Made by a program: the position numbers and the translations under genes. From Bacteroidales bacterium (GTDB taxonomy: Bacteria > Bacteroidota > Bacteroidia > Bacteroidales > JAIPAH01): a stretch of 61,372 nt of DNA. The stretch covers positions 1 through 61,372 of the forward strand of contig JAIPBX010000005.1 in NCBI GenBank assembly GCA_021738485.1, written 5' to 3'. Below are positions 61,301 through 61,372 of the stretch, in pieces (the first letter of the stretch is position 1; each line of letters opens with the position of its first letter). The notes under the pieces were generated by a model. The model was not told the DNA's origin. It saw nothing but the letters and a program-made list of their open reading frames with translations, and did no database searches.

Positions 61301-61372
61301 CCGTCAGGTCAGGAAAGACATCCACGTTCATATTTCGTGCGATGTACAGTCCCGTTAAACTCAGAACGACCG
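58320..61372 (-). CDS. Efflux RND transporter permease, CusA/CzcA type (5' end outside window)
   Basis: [88 protein letters not shown]. Frame continues upstream of the tracked Met ([19 protein letters not shown]). Confidence 0.95.
   Translation of the reverse strand, partial: [1016 protein letters not shown]

Overview
This 61.4 kb window is mostly chromosomal backbone of a Bacteroidota-like bacterium. Supporting signs are a T9SS sorting domain, SusC-like TonB-dependent receptors, TAnnTTTG promoters close to start codons, and the psd-cdsA-ftsH-rsfS and DUF3822/rsmD/coaD neighbourhoods. It opens with the end of an Smr-like CDS overlapping the RNase P RNA gene (about 80-450). Recognisable genes include gyrB, ftsH, rsfS, birA, pyrE, coaD, rsmD, amn, holA, deoD, purL, a photolyase, bcp, two tandem long-chain acyl-CoA ligases, a POT transporter, and a CzcA-like RND pump running off the right edge. 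Accessory content includes a HigBA-like TA pair, a two-gene ABC-ATPase/small-protein module, an AAA_14/DUF4143 ATPase, a VapBC pair, a SIR2-domain protein, and several long imperfect-palindrome intergenic repeats. The best candidate for something new is at 55463-57656. There, a SIR2 gene and a vapBC pair are each followed by a roughly 130 bp attC-like palindrome, and each unit's 5' boundary is complementary to its own 3' half-site, as expected for integron gene cassettes. No integrase is visible. All calls are from reading sequence and ORF translations; no database search or folding was run.
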